Source: Methanoregula sp. (GTDB taxonomy: Archaea > Halobacteriota > Methanomicrobia > Methanomicrobiales > Methanospirillaceae). Taken from it: a stretch of DNA of 37,696 nucleotides. The stretch covers positions 1 to 37,696 of the forward strand of contig JAKLEQ010000008.1 of NCBI GenBank assembly GCA_022711635.1, given 5' to 3'. A model generated the notes under the pieces. That model was given only the letters and a program-made list of their open reading frames with translations, had not been told where the DNA came from and made no database searches. The stretch's first letter is position 1, and every line of letters starts with the position of its first letter. Shown in pieces: positions 1-8,325 of this stretch. Made by a program: the position numbers and the translations under genes.

Positions 1-1
1 C

Positions 2-1081
2 GGGGAAGGTCTCGGGCACGCCTCCCGCTGCATCCATCTCGGGCATTACATCCAGCAAAAGGGGCATACGGTACATTTCGCCGCATACGGCAAATCCTAT
101 GATTTCCTGAACCAGCACGGGTGTTCCAACCTGCACCACACGCCCCGGGAGGCGTGCCTTGAAGGTAAGGACGGATTTTTCAGCCTGAAAAAGACGCTCT
201 GGTGCTCGAGATGGATCCCCTTTAACATGCTCTTCTCCTTCCTCTCCGCAGGCCGGCTCATCTGGAAATATTCGATCGACTGCGTCGTATGCGATACGAT
301 GTTTGCAGGCATCCTTGCAGCACGGCTCAGCGGGGTAAGGGTCGTTTTCATCACGAACCAGAACCATTTCCAGCGGCACCCGTGGGAGATCAATCCCATC
401 TGGATCCTCCTGAACTTCATGCTGCGGCGGTACCTCCACCTGGCGAAAGCCGTGATTGTACCTGATTACCCGCCGCCGGATGCGGTCAGCGAGTACAATA
501 TCGTCGTACCGTGGCGGGATGCAGCCCGGTACCATTTCACCGGGCCGTTCCTCGATCTCGATGTCACCCGGTATACGTTCTCCCAAAAGACGATCTTCTG
601 CAGTTTCGGGGGAGAGCCCTACAAGCTCCCGATGTACCAGCTCCTCAGGAAGATCGCCGACCGGAGGCCGGATCTCTTCTTCGACGTCTTCTACACGGGA
701 AAACATCTCCCGGAGTCCTCGGAAAATTTTATCTCCCACGGGTATGTCCCGAACCTGTACGAGCACCTTGCCGCAGCAAAGATCGCGATCGTCCACGGCG
801 GCCTGACGACCCTCCACGAGGCCCTGCTCTTCGAAAAGCCGGTGCTCATCGTGATGGATCCCAACCACCCCGAGCAGCAGAACAATGCCCGGAAGATCGC
901 GGACATGGGGGCCGGAATCGCCATCGATGGCAGGTACGTGACCCTGGAAGCTCTCGAAGCCCTGGTGACAAAAACACTGGAGATCTCCCCGAGATCATTC
1001 TGCGAATCGCATGCATGTATCGACGGCAGGAAAAATGCCTACGCTATCATCGCACAGGTATCAGGGCTTCCGGAACAGTAG
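2..1081 (+). CDS. MJ1255-type glycosyltransferase, 5' end cut by the window
   Basis: The frame is open from base 2, so the start codon lies outside the window; 359 residues are visible. The first visible residues, GEGLGHASR, followed by HTVHFAAYGKSYDFL, match the N-terminal nucleotide-sugar fold of the MJ1255/VC2487 family of GT-B glycosyltransferases. The C-terminal half holds the donor-binding signature: SHGYVPNL, then IAIVHGGLTTLHEALLFEKPVLIV, then NPEQQNNA-type residues (DPNHPEQQNNARKIADMG), as in UDP-sugar transferases of the MurG superfamily. The substrate cannot be told from sequence; transfer onto a lipid or surface glycan is the usual guess. The next gene begins 47 bases downstream on the same strand and may be cotranscribed. 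The family call is firm, the function is not. Confidence 0.85.
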   Translation, partial: GEGLGHASRCIHLGHYIQQKGHTVHFAAYGKSYDFLNQHGCSNLHHTPREACLEGKDGFFSLKKTLWCSRWIPFNMLFSFLSAGRLIWKYSIDCVVCDTMFAGILAARLSGVRVVFITNQNHFQRHPWEINPIWILLNFMLRRYLHLAKAVIVPDYPPPDAVSEYNIVVPWRDAARYHFTGPFLDLDVTRYTFSQKTIFCSFGGEPYKLPMYQLLRKIADRRPDLFFDVFYTGKHLPESSENFISHGYVPNLYEHLAAAKIAIVHGGLTTLHEALLFEKPVLIVMDPNHPEQQNNARKIADMGAGIAIDGRYVTLEALEALVTKTLEISPRSFCESHACIDGRKNAYAIIAQVSGLPEQ

Positions 1082-1128
1082 CCCCCTGCCCTGCAGGGAC
1101 AGCCCGGGTATCATCGAAGGTACGTGAC

Positions 1129-2181
1129 ATGGCAGAGCCAGCTTCCGTCCCACGCGCTCTCATCCTCGTCGTTCACGGGGCCGAGATCTTCGACTCGGGG
1201 GAAGTGGCGTGGCTGATACGACTCCTCCGGCCCACTCGGACGATCGTTGCCGGCGTGATGGCGCGGACGGCTGCAGAAGAGTCCGGGCTTCCCGTGGAAT
1301 TCGACGGGGCGCCACCAAGCCGGATCATCCGCTCCCTCAACGGAGAGGTTATCCTCGGGAACCATGCCAAGACCCCGGAATCCGGGGAGATCTTCGGGTC
1401 GGTCATTGCGTCCCGGCTTGGCAGGCGGGGGCTTGTCCAGGTCGAGTGCACAAAGAAGGCTGTCATCGTCTGGGACGGGGGCGACCGCAACCTCGGGCTT
1501 TCCGTTGCGGGCAGGATCGGCTTTTCCCTTGAGATCCTCGAGAGCCCGCCTGCCAACCGTGAGGAGGAACGAAGCATCCGGGGGTGCCTGCCGGGGGAAT
1601 CCGTGTACGTGGACGGAACAATCATCGGGACGGCGACGGATAGCACCGTAATCCTCCGGAAACGGGGATCCCGGATCGAGGCCGTACGCGGGCTTGCCCC
1701 GAAGGAACACGGCCTTGAGAAGCTCGATACGACCTGCCCGGATCTTGCGACCGCATGGTGCAAGAGCGGCCCGATCCGGCTCCATCCCCCCTCAAAGGGC
1801 GGGGGGTCCGCGGTCCGTTCCGGCCGGATCGCCGTCGTCGATCACTGCGGGCACGGGCTCTACGGGCAACTCACGCCCGATTGCTGCGGTGTCCTTGCCA
1901 TTGGCGATGATACCACGGCAGTCTGCGGGCATATCTGCATGCACCGCGGGATCCCGGTGCTCGGGATTGTTGACGGGGACCGCGACACGTTCCTCCCCTC
2001 CGCCTTTGCACCAGGTTCCGTCGTGCTTGAGGCAGTCGGCGAACGCGACGATGATCTCGGGAGGGAGGTCGCCGGGATGGTGGGAAAGGGACCAGTCCGG
2101 TGGGCCGACTGGACGGCCCGGGTCACCCGCCGGCTCGGTTCGCGGGTACGGGTAGTTATCGATAAGCGGGCACTCCCATGA
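1129..2181 (+). CDS. DUF2117-like methanogen protein
   Basis: 350 residues. The frame is open far upstream, but the ATG at 1129 has a purine-rich site (GAAGG) about 8 bases before it and is followed by a clean beta-strand (RALILVVHGAEIFDSG). The N-terminal half (about 1-190) resembles a small nucleotide- or dehydrogenase-like fold with IVAGVMARTAAEESG and VQVECTKKAVIVWDGGDRN. The C-terminal half contains DHCGHGLYGQLTPDCCGVLAIGDDTT and the Cys/His-rich CGHICMHRGIPVLGIVDGD. I recall this as the methanogen-restricted DUF2117 family, of unknown role. It overlaps nreA by four bases (ATGA), so the two are translationally coupled. No function is claimed. Confidence 0.75.
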   Translation: MAEPASVPRALILVVHGAEIFDSGEVAWLIRLLRPTRTIVAGVMARTAAEESGLPVEFDGAPPSRIIRSLNGEVILGNHAKTPESGEIFGSVIASRLGRRGLVQVECTKKAVIVWDGGDRNLGLSVAGRIGFSLEILESPPANREEERSIRGCLPGESVYVDGTIIGTATDSTVILRKRGSRIEAVRGLAPKEHGLEKLDTTCPDLATAWCKSGPIRLHPPSKGGGSAVRSGRIAVVDHCGHGLYGQLTPDCCGVLAIGDDTTAVCGHICMHRGIPVLGIVDGDRDTFLPSAFAPGSVVLEAVGERDDDLGREVAGMVGKGPVRWADWTARVTRRLGSRVRVVIDKRALP

Positions 2182-3323
2182 TGCGGTGTGCCGAATGCAA
2201 GGGGAAGGGGATGTGCGGGCTGCCCCGCTGCCCGATCCTGAGCCGGTTCCATGCACGGCTTAAAATCAAACCCGCGAGCAGCTATTCCGGCGGGAGCCCG
2301 TCGCTCTTCATCGGGAGTTACGGGTACCCGGAGGTGAGCGGCGGTCCCTTGCTGATCGACGATCCCGACAACCCTCCCCTTTGGCTTGCCGAGGGACGCA
2401 CTATTGACGATATCGTTGGGATCCGGGCACGGACAATCCGCGGTACTTCCGGTATCCGCTCGTATACCGGGTCCCTGCAGGAGATTGCCCTCTCCAGCCG
2501 GCCGGTCGATGTCGAGGTCTCCTTCGCCCGCCCGGTCTCGTTTGACCTCGCCTTCGATGGCACGGTTGCGCCGGTCGGGCTCTCCGCGGCAATGAAGGCG
2601 ATCGACGTCATCGGGAATGCCCGGGTCGATCGCATCGTCGACAAGGTCACCTCGGACACCGACATGAGCGCGACGGACGCCTGTGCCACCCTCTCTTCAT
2701 CAGAGGTTGACGTGTACCGCATCACCCAGCTCTTTTCGGCCGGCCTTCTCGGCAGGAAACGGACATTCGTCCCCACCCGCTGGGCGATAACCGCAGTCGA
2801 CGACACCGTCTCGACCCGCCTGAAAAAGGCGATTGCGGGGTACCCGCCCCTCCCGGAGATCCGGCTCTTCTCCGGCAAGGTATTCGGCAACCGGATCGTC
2901 TGCATCCTCGTCCCCGGCGACTGGAAGTACGAGATGATCGAGATCTGGAAACGCCACACGCTCTGGGGCGGGGACGAGGACATGATCGTGCAGGACCGGG
3001 AAGGGATGGTAAAACGCGGGTATTCGCCTATCTCGGGGGCATACTATTCGGCACGCCTCGCCGCCTGCGAGTACCTTGCTGCGCAGCGCCGGTGCGCCCG
3101 GGTCATTCTTGTCCGGAGCGTATCGAACGAGTACTGGGCGCCTCTCGGCACATGGGTGATCCGCGAAGCATCGCGGAAAGCCTTTGCAGCGCCGGCACAG
3201 GCATTCCCGACGCTCGATGCTGCGGTTGCGGAAGCTTCCCTGCGCCTTGGTTTCTCCGACTGGGTCAGGCACAGCACGCTCCTTCCCGAGCTGAAGTCCC
3301 AGCGGACGCTCTTCCAGTTCTGA
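2178..3323 (+). CDS. nreA: NreA-type archaeal DNA repair protein with PCNA-binding tail
   Basis: 381 residues. The N-terminus carries a Cys-rich putative zinc or iron-sulfur knuckle (CAECKGKGMCGLPRC, residues 4-18) followed by the Nre-family core (SLFIGSYGYPEVSGGPLL; DDIVGIRARTIRG). The last residues, SQRTLFQF, form a PCNA-interacting peptide (QxxLxxF). This is the known architecture of Nre proteins, which protect against mitomycin C damage in haloarchaea and bind PCNA through the C-terminal PIP box. The start overlaps the stop of the preceding gene (ATGA). It converges on the DNA ligase gene only 11 bases away, so two PCNA-linked repair genes sit side by side. The alternative ATG at 2181 would remove one residue. 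Confidence 0.88.
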   Translation: MMRCAECKGKGMCGLPRCPILSRFHARLKIKPASSYSGGSPSLFIGSYGYPEVSGGPLLIDDPDNPPLWLAEGRTIDDIVGIRARTIRGTSGIRSYTGSLQEIALSSRPVDVEVSFARPVSFDLAFDGTVAPVGLSAAMKAIDVIGNARVDRIVDKVTSDTDMSATDACATLSSSEVDVYRITQLFSAGLLGRKRTFVPTRWAITAVDDTVSTRLKKAIAGYPPLPEIRLFSGKVFGNRIVCILVPGDWKYEMIEIWKRHTLWGGDEDMIVQDREGMVKRGYSPISGAYYSARLAACEYLAAQRRCARVILVRSVSNEYWAPLGTWVIREASRKAFAAPAQAFPTLDAAVAEASLRLGFSDWVRHSTLLPELKSQRTLFQF

Positions 3324-3334
3324 AAAGAAGGATC

Positions 3335-4984
3335 CTACGAACGGGAACCGTTGTTGTTCAATTGTCGGCGGTAACGTTCGCGGATACCCTCCAGGGTCTC
3401 GATGTCCGCGATGTCCTTGTCATCGCGGATACGGATGAACCGGGGGAACCGGAGGGCGAACCCCGCGTCGTACGTCGGGCTTGTCTGGATCTCCGAATAA
3501 CCGACCTCAAAGACGAGCGTCGGTTCGAACCGGACCTCCTTTTCCAACGTCGAGATGACCGTATCTTTGAGGAGATCGTACACTTCCGCGAGCTGTTCGT
3601 CGGAAAAACCGGTTGCTACCCGCGAGAGCGGGAGGAGTTTTCCCTCGCTCTGGCAGGCAAGGAGGAACGATCCGAAGAGATGGGCGCGTTTTCCCTCGCC
3701 CCAGTCAGCACCGATGACGGCGAGATCGAGGGTGTCCACGGCAGGCTTGATCTTGATCCAGTTCTTTCCCCGGAGCCCCGGGGTGTAGGGGGAATCCGGC
3801 ACCTTGAGCATGATCCCTTCATGGCCTGCATCGAGTGCTTTTTTGTACGTCGCATCGATGACATCTGCATTGTCGCTTACGACCTGGGGGGCGACGAAGA
3901 ACCGGACGGCATATTCAAGCTTTTTCCTCCGCTCGGAGAAGGGGAGGTCGATCAGCGTCTCCCCGTCGAGATACAGGATATCGAAGACATTGGGGATGAG
4001 CCGGATCGCTTCCTGCGCCTCGGCAATTCCATGCTTCCGGCGGAACCTCCGCAGGACAGACTGGAACGGCAGCGGGCGGTCGTTCTCGACGGCAATGACT
4101 TCGCCGTCAATGATAAGATCGTGGTCGGTCGCGGTCAGGAGCTGCTGGATCACGTCGGGAAGGGCACCGGTGACGTCCTCCAGCCGCCGGGAGTACATCC
4201 GGGCCCAGTTCCCCTTCTTGTGGAACTGGAACCGGGACCCATCGTATTTGAACTCGGCGGCGACCGCGCCATGATCGGCGATCATCTCCGCAATCGTCCC
4301 CTGCTGGGCAAGCATCATGCGGACCGGGTGGAAAGGCGTGAGACGGACTTCGGAGAGGGCAGACGGGCCCTTCTTTGCCAGCCGCGCGACTTCCCCGAGG
4401 TCGTTGAGGACCTGCATCGCGTGCTCGACGAGCGCCGAATCGACCGAGAATGCCTTAGCGACGGCTTCCCGCACGCTCCCTTCACCGACGCCGATCCTGA
4501 GCTCCTCCAGCATGATCCGTGCAAGATACCGCCCTTCCAGCGGCCGGGCGTCGTTGAGGAGGACCATGACTGCCCGGATCTTCTCCTTCTGCGAGGTCCT
4601 GCCCTCCCGGGCTGCAATCCCCGTAAGGCCGGCGTAGACCTCGGCCAGCTCGAGAGGATGGGCGGAGAGCGACGTCTGGGTCTTGACTGCCAGGAGCTCC
4701 TCGACTGCTTTTCCCACATCCCCGGTACGGTTGATCGTGTCGATGACCTCGCTCTTCTGGAGGCCGGTGACATTCCTGACCGCTTCGTACAGCAGGTTCG
4801 GGCCGATCCCCAGTTTCTGCGAGCTCCAGTCGGGGAAGATCCGCCCCATGATGAACCGGACGAAGATAGGGAGTTCCTCGTCCGAGAGGTCCGGGATTTC
4901 GCGGGAGACGATGTCGATCATCTCGAGCCTTCCCTTCGTCCCTTCGAGTCTCTCGCAGCACCGGGAAAAATCAATAAAAAGCAT
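3335..4984 (-). CDS. lig: ATP-dependent DNA ligase (archaeal/eukaryotic type)
   Basis: 549 residues, the usual archaeal length. The N-terminal DNA-binding domain begins [14 protein letters not shown], as in other archaeal ligases. The adenylation motif EFKYDGSR places the nucleotide-accepting lysine at about residue 246. IDGEVIAV (motif III), [14 protein letters not shown] (motif IV) and NWIKIKPA (motif V) follow in order, then the OB-fold domain ending in the [13 protein letters not shown] element. It seals nicks with ATP and in archaea is recruited by PCNA. Upstream, an AT-rich TATA-like stretch lies at about 5012-5024. The start ATG gives the canonical N-terminus, so it is chosen with confidence. 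Confidence 0.96.
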   Translation of the reverse strand: MLFIDFSRCCERLEGTKGRLEMIDIVSREIPDLSDEELPIFVRFIMGRIFPDWSSQKLGIGPNLLYEAVRNVTGLQKSEVIDTINRTGDVGKAVEELLAVKTQTSLSAHPLELAEVYAGLTGIAAREGRTSQKEKIRAVMVLLNDARPLEGRYLARIMLEELRIGVGEGSVREAVAKAFSVDSALVEHAMQVLNDLGEVARLAKKGPSALSEVRLTPFHPVRMMLAQQGTIAEMIADHGAVAAEFKYDGSRFQFHKKGNWARMYSRRLEDVTGALPDVIQQLLTATDHDLIIDGEVIAVENDRPLPFQSVLRRFRRKHGIAEAQEAIRLIPNVFDILYLDGETLIDLPFSERRKKLEYAVRFFVAPQVVSDNADVIDATYKKALDAGHEGIMLKVPDSPYTPGLRGKNWIKIKPAVDTLDLAVIGADWGEGKRAHLFGSFLLACQSEGKLLPLSRVATGFSDEQLAEVYDLLKDTVISTLEKEVRFEPTLVFEVGYSEIQTSPTYDAGFALRFPRFIRIRDDKDIADIETLEGIRERYRRQLNNNGSRS

Positions 4985-5077
4985 GCTTTCTCTTCTTCTC
5001 TTGCAGCAGGCACCAGATTAATATTGTGATACCGGCGTCGTCGTGCCCGCGAAAGCCTCGCGACCGGACCGTTCCTT

Positions 5078-5863
5078 TCAGAGCGTGAACTCCTGGGGCG
5101 ATGTCGGGCACGTCCCTTTCTGGGATGCAACGATGACCGTTGTCCCGTCATACAGGAGCCCGAGCCCGTTCCGTGCCGAGGAGAACGCTTTCTCGGGGGT
5201 ATTGTTGATCTCGCTCAGATGGGCAAGCACGATTGTCGGGACATTGCCCCCGAGCCGGCAGAGGCATTCGGCTGCGGCGGGATTCGAGAGATGCCCCCGG
5301 TCCGACCGGATACGGCGTTTCAGGGACTCCGGGTACGGCCCTTCCTTCAGCATCACCGGGCAGTGGTTGCTCTCGAGGATCACGCCATCGCACCGGAGGA
5401 GGCTCTCCATCATCCCGGCGTTCACAACCCCGGTATCGGTGCAGACCCCGAGGGTGGCGCCATCTTCGCGCACGAGAAAACCGCAGGGACCCCGTGCATC
5501 ATGGGATGTCGCGAAAGCTTCTATCGTAAAATCCGCCACAGAGAATGTCTGGTGGTACCCGCAGGGAACCGAGTTCAGGTGCTGGCGGGACCTGCAGCGG
5601 AATTCAAGTTCGCCGATCGTTTCTGTCGTTGCGTAAACGGGAATATCGAGCCGGCGGGAGAGGACATCGACGCCGGCGATATGGTCGCCGTGTTCGTGGG
5701 TGACGAGGATCGCCCGGATCGGATCCGGGCTCCGGCCCGCGGTCGCGAGGCGCCTGAGCGTCTCCTTTGCCGAGAGGCCGGCATCGACCAGGATGGAGCC
5801 CGATGCCCCTTCGACGAGCAGGCAGTTGCCCTTGCTCCCGCTCGCGAGAATCGTGCACCGCAT
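5078..5863 (-). CDS. MBL-fold metallohydrolase, WalJ/YycJ-like
   Basis: 261 residues. It opens with MRCTILASGSKGNCLLVEG, typical of the YycJ/WalJ branch of metallo-beta-lactamase-fold proteins, and carries the metal site HEHGDH (H56, H58, D60, H61). Further ligands are expected from TSHDA, VCTDTG, ILESNH and the late LAHLSEINN. Family members act as hydrolases or nucleases on phosphodiester substrates; the archaeal substrate is unknown. A palindromic TATA box (5889-5896) lies about 26 bases before the ATG, so the message is probably leaderless. It points the same way as the ligase, 93 bases away. Family assignment is good, substrate open. Confidence 0.85.
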   Translation of the reverse strand: MRCTILASGSKGNCLLVEGASGSILVDAGLSAKETLRRLATAGRSPDPIRAILVTHEHGDHIAGVDVLSRRLDIPVYATTETIGELEFRCRSRQHLNSVPCGYHQTFSVADFTIEAFATSHDARGPCGFLVREDGATLGVCTDTGVVNAGMMESLLRCDGVILESNHCPVMLKEGPYPESLKRRIRSDRGHLSNPAAAECLCRLGGNVPTIVLAHLSEINNTPEKAFSSARNGLGLLYDGTTVIVASQKGTCPTSPQEFTL

Positions 5864-5888
5864 TTATGGAAAAGAGTGGATCGTGATC

Positions 5889-5896
5889 GTATATAC
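5889..5896 (-). promoter_or_regulatory. TATA box of the MBL-fold gene
   Basis: The self-complementary GTATATAC is centred about 30 bases upstream of the ATG at 5863. At the usual archaeal spacing of about 26 bases, transcription would begin within a few bases of the start codon, which implies a leaderless mRNA. Inferred from sequence only. Confidence 0.5.
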
Positions 5897-5932
5897 CTGA
5901 TGGCAATCAGGAAGCACTTTTCAGGGATTACG

Positions 5933-6118
5933 TTACTTCCGGGCGGTGAGGTCTTCGATCTCCGCAAGGACCGGGGCGATGGTCTTTGAGTTGATTGAAC
6001 GGCGCAGGATCGCTGCGAGCTTCCTGCAGTAGTGGATGTGGGTGAGCTGGAAGCTGACGATTAACCCGAAACAGAAGGTCGTCAGTGCGATCAGGCAGTA
6101 ACTGATGACATCAACCAT
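5933..6118 (-). CDS. small one-helix membrane protein B
   Basis: 61 residues. One hydrophobic segment at about residues 4-27 (SYCLIALTTFCFGLIVSFQL) is followed by a basic junction (HYCRKLAAILRRS) and a short acidic tail (APVLAEIEDLTARK). It lines up along its whole length with the gene just upstream at 6121-6309: both have hydrophobic helix, Tyr plus basic patch, then a P-[IV]-[VL]-x-E-[LI] tail, so they look like tandem paralogues. Its ATG lies two bases after the stop of that gene, so translation is coupled. It lies downstream of the tungstate ABC operon on the same strand. I do not recognise the family; a small transporter-associated or regulatory membrane protein is only a guess. Confidence 0.7.
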   Translation of the reverse strand: MVDVISYCLIALTTFCFGLIVSFQLTHIHYCRKLAAILRRSINSKTIAPVLAEIEDLTARK

Positions 6119-6120
6119 GA

Positions 6121-6309
6121 TCAGGTCTCCCGTGCCAGTTCGTCTACGATCGGGACGGTCGAGTCCGCGTCAGCGCACTGTTGTGCGATGACCATGAACC
6201 TTTTTTTGTAATACTCCGTCAGGATAAGATATCCGAGGATCAGGCCGATGACAAATGTCATGAAGCCGATCCCGATATAGATCACCAGATCCATCATTAA
6301 ATCCGCCAT
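6121..6309 (-). CDS. small one-helix membrane protein A
   Basis: 62 residues. A hydrophobic helix at about 7-30 (contains IGIGFMTFVIGLILGYLIL) is followed by EYYKKRF and a soluble tail (STVPIVDELARET). GGAGG about 7 bases before the ATG (minus strand of 6317-6321) is a strong ribosome binding site. It is coupled to its paralogue at 5933-6118 through TGA-TC-ATG. It follows tupC by 74 bases, with a possible TATA box of its own between them, so it may be expressed both with and apart from the transporter. Family not recognised. Confidence 0.75.
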   Translation of the reverse strand: MADLMMDLVIYIGIGFMTFVIGLILGYLILTEYYKKRFMVIAQQCADADSTVPIVDELARET

Positions 6310-6358
6310 TATGCTGCCTCCGTGGGTTTCCCGAGTATATTAAATAAAGATAGCGGAG

Positions 6359-6367
6359 ATTTAAATA
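6359..6367 (-). promoter_or_regulatory. possible TATA box for the small membrane protein pair
   Basis: TATTTAAAT on the minus strand lies in the short gap after tupC. It would place the transcript start near 6336, leaving a leader of about 27 bases that includes the GGAGG site. A second AT-rich candidate at 6336-6346 is too close to include that site. Inferred. Confidence 0.4.
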
Positions 6368-6383
6368 CCTGTTGCAGTGCCTG

Positions 6384-7466
6384 TCACAGGTCCGGTATGA
6401 CGTGGATGGACGTCGCTTTGATGCAGGCGACAACATTCGTCCCCGTTGACAGGTCCAGGTCTTCGCAGGATTTTCTTGTCAGGAGGGCGCTCTGGGGTAC
6501 GCCGCCGCAATCCACCGTAACCCGGGTGAACGGCCCGAGAGGAGTCATCTTCGAAATCGTCCCCTTCAGGCAGTTGCGGGCGCTGCTCTGCGCCCCGGTC
6601 CCTGCAAGGCTCAGGGTCACATCTTCCGGCCGGATGCAGAGGCAGACCTTCGAATTCGGCTTCTCTTCCGTCACCGCCTGGAATCTGACCTGCCCGACTG
6701 CAATCGTCGCGAGGTTGTCCTCGCTGTTCTCGACAATTCCCCCGCGGATGGGCTCGATCCCGACGAACGAGGCAATCGCCCGGTTCACCGGATGGTAGAA
6801 GATCATGTTGAGATCGCCTGTCTGGACGAGTCGCCCGTCCATGACGACCCCGATCCGGTGGGCGAGGCGCTGCCCCTGGATCATGTCGTGGGTCGAGAGG
6901 ACCATGGTGGTCCTGAACTTCTTATTGATACGCAGAATCAGGTCTTCGATCATCTCTGCGTTCGTAGGGTCGAGGTTCGCGGTCGGTTCGTCGAGAAAGA
7001 GAATGTCGGGTTTTGTCACGATCGCCCGGGCAATGGCGAGCCGCTGCATCTCCCCCCCGGAGAGGGAGACGGCACGGCGCCCCGCAAGATGGGAGAGCCC
7101 GACGAGATCGAGGGCGGCTCTTACCTGTTCCCCGATCTCCCCGCGGGGGACCTTCCGGAACTTAAGGCCGGCCGCGACATTCTCCTCGACCGTTGTGTTC
7201 AAAACGGTGGGCTTCTGGAAGACCATCGCCATCTTCCGCCGGACCCTGAACCGTTCCTCCGGGTGACCATCGATCCGGGAATTGTCGATGGTGATCGTCC
7301 CTGCTGTCGGCATATCGAGGAGGTCGAGGAGGCGCAGCAGCGTGGTCTTCCCGCTCCCGGATGGACCGATCAGGGTGAAGATCTCCCCCTTCCGGATCTC
7401 GAGGCTGACACCATCGAGGATTGCCCGGCCGCCCACGCTGCGCGACAAGGCTTCCGCCCGGATCAT
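6384..7466 (-). CDS. tupC: tungstate ABC transporter ATP-binding protein with TOBE domain
   Basis: 360 residues. The nucleotide-binding domain has Walker A GPSGSGKTT (34-42), Q-loop FQKPT, signature LSGGE (135-139), Walker B ILFLDE (155-160) and the H-loop STHDM. After about residue 230 the chain continues with GIEPIRGGIVEN and, at the C-terminus, a TOBE-like domain (RNCLKGTISKMTPLGPFTRVTVD...) that in Mo/W transporters binds the oxyanion and can inhibit transport. The ATG at 7466 shares one base with the tupB stop (TGATG); a longer version starting at a GTG at 7493 would reach further into tupB and is less likely. It powers the TupB permease. Assignment to tungstate rather than molybdate rests on TupA. 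Confidence 0.92.
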   Translation of the reverse strand: MIRAEALSRSVGGRAILDGVSLEIRKGEIFTLIGPSGSGKTTLLRLLDLLDMPTAGTITIDNSRIDGHPEERFRVRRKMAMVFQKPTVLNTTVEENVAAGLKFRKVPRGEIGEQVRAALDLVGLSHLAGRRAVSLSGGEMQRLAIARAIVTKPDILFLDEPTANLDPTNAEMIEDLILRINKKFRTTMVLSTHDMIQGQRLAHRIGVVMDGRLVQTGDLNMIFYHPVNRAIASFVGIEPIRGGIVENSEDNLATIAVGQVRFQAVTEEKPNSKVCLCIRPEDVTLSLAGTGAQSSARNCLKGTISKMTPLGPFTRVTVDCGGVPQSALLTRKSCEDLDLSTGTNVVACIKATSIHVIPDL

Positions 7467-8191
7467 CAGACGGATCCTCCCATGGCCTGCCACTGCTCCT
7501 TCGAGAGGGTGGATGTGATGATGTTCATGACGATAACGACGATGAGGGCAATCGAGAGGAGGATGATCCCGAGCGCGATCGAGAAGCCGAAGTTGCCGAT
7601 CCCGGTCTCGAGCGTGATCGCGGTGGTCAGCACCCGGGTCGCCCCCCGGATATTCCCGCCGATCATCATGGCGACACCCACCTCGGAGATCGCCCGCCCG
7701 AAGCCCAGCACGATTGCGCTCAGGATGGCGAACCGGGCTTCCCTGACGATGGTTGCGATGCTCTGGAGTTCCGTCGCTCCCAGCGAGGTGAGCATGTCGC
7801 GGATATCCTTTCCCACCCCGGTTAAGGCCGAGATGAACAGCCCCATCATGATCGGGATGATGAGCACGGTCTGCCCGAGGATCATCCCCTCCGGCGTAAA
7901 GAGCAGGCCGAAGAACCCGAACGGCCCGGACCGCGAGATGAGGAGGTAGATGACGAGCCCGACAACGACTGTCGGCACTGAGTAGAGGGTCTGGATGACG
8001 ACGATCAGCGCACGTTTTCCGTGGAATTCCCGGAAATGGATCAGGCCCGCAATGGGGAGCGCAATCAACGCGGCAAGGAGCGTTGCGGAGAGAGAGATGA
8101 AGAGGGAGAGTGCGGCAATCTCGAAAACCTCTGGGTTGAGCGTGACGATCAGGTTGATTGCCTGGGAAATCCCGTCAAGAATTGCGTTCAT
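7466..8191 (-). CDS. tupB: tungstate ABC transporter permease
   Basis: 241 residues with about five or six hydrophobic segments. The cytoplasmic coupling (EAA) motif is clear: LGFGRAISEVGVAMMIGGNI near residue 165. TupB proteins are short permeases of this type that form a homodimeric membrane pore with TupC. It sits 134 bases after tupA and overlaps tupC by one base. The gap before it holds a hairpin and an internal AT-rich stretch, so the binding protein and the membrane parts may be expressed at different levels. Confidence 0.92.
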   Translation of the reverse strand: MNAILDGISQAINLIVTLNPEVFEIAALSLFISLSATLLAALIALPIAGLIHFREFHGKRALIVVIQTLYSVPTVVVGLVIYLLISRSGPFGFFGLLFTPEGMILGQTVLIIPIMMGLFISALTGVGKDIRDMLTSLGATELQSIATIVREARFAILSAIVLGFGRAISEVGVAMMIGGNIRGATRVLTTAITLETGIGNFGFSIALGIILLSIALIVVIVMNIITSTLSKEQWQAMGGSV

Positions 8192-8289
8192 CCTGCAGTA
8201 CCCCGCTTCCCTGTATCAACAATTGGAATCCCTTCCGATATACCTCTCCGTATCCTCTGTTCGTTCTATTCATTGTTTTCCTAAAACTG

Positions 8290-8310
8290 GTTCCGGAAAT
8301 CATGCGGAAC
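8290..8310 (-). promoter_or_regulatory. intergenic hairpin between tupA and tupB
   Basis: GTTCCG at 8290-8295 pairs with CGGAAC at 8305-8310 around a 9-base loop, 15 bases after the tupA stop. A hairpin directly behind a binding-protein gene commonly stabilises the upstream message or attenuates read-through into the permease. A TATA-like GTATAT at about 8236-8242 further along suggests tupBC might also have its own start. Inferred. Confidence 0.4.
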
Positions 8311-8325
8311 AAAAAATGAAATTTT

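Noticed and set aside
3092-5029. A 645-codon plus-strand open frame across the DNA ligase
   Set aside because: It is antisense to a full set of ligase motifs; GC-rich third positions keep the opposite strand open. The protein has no family features.
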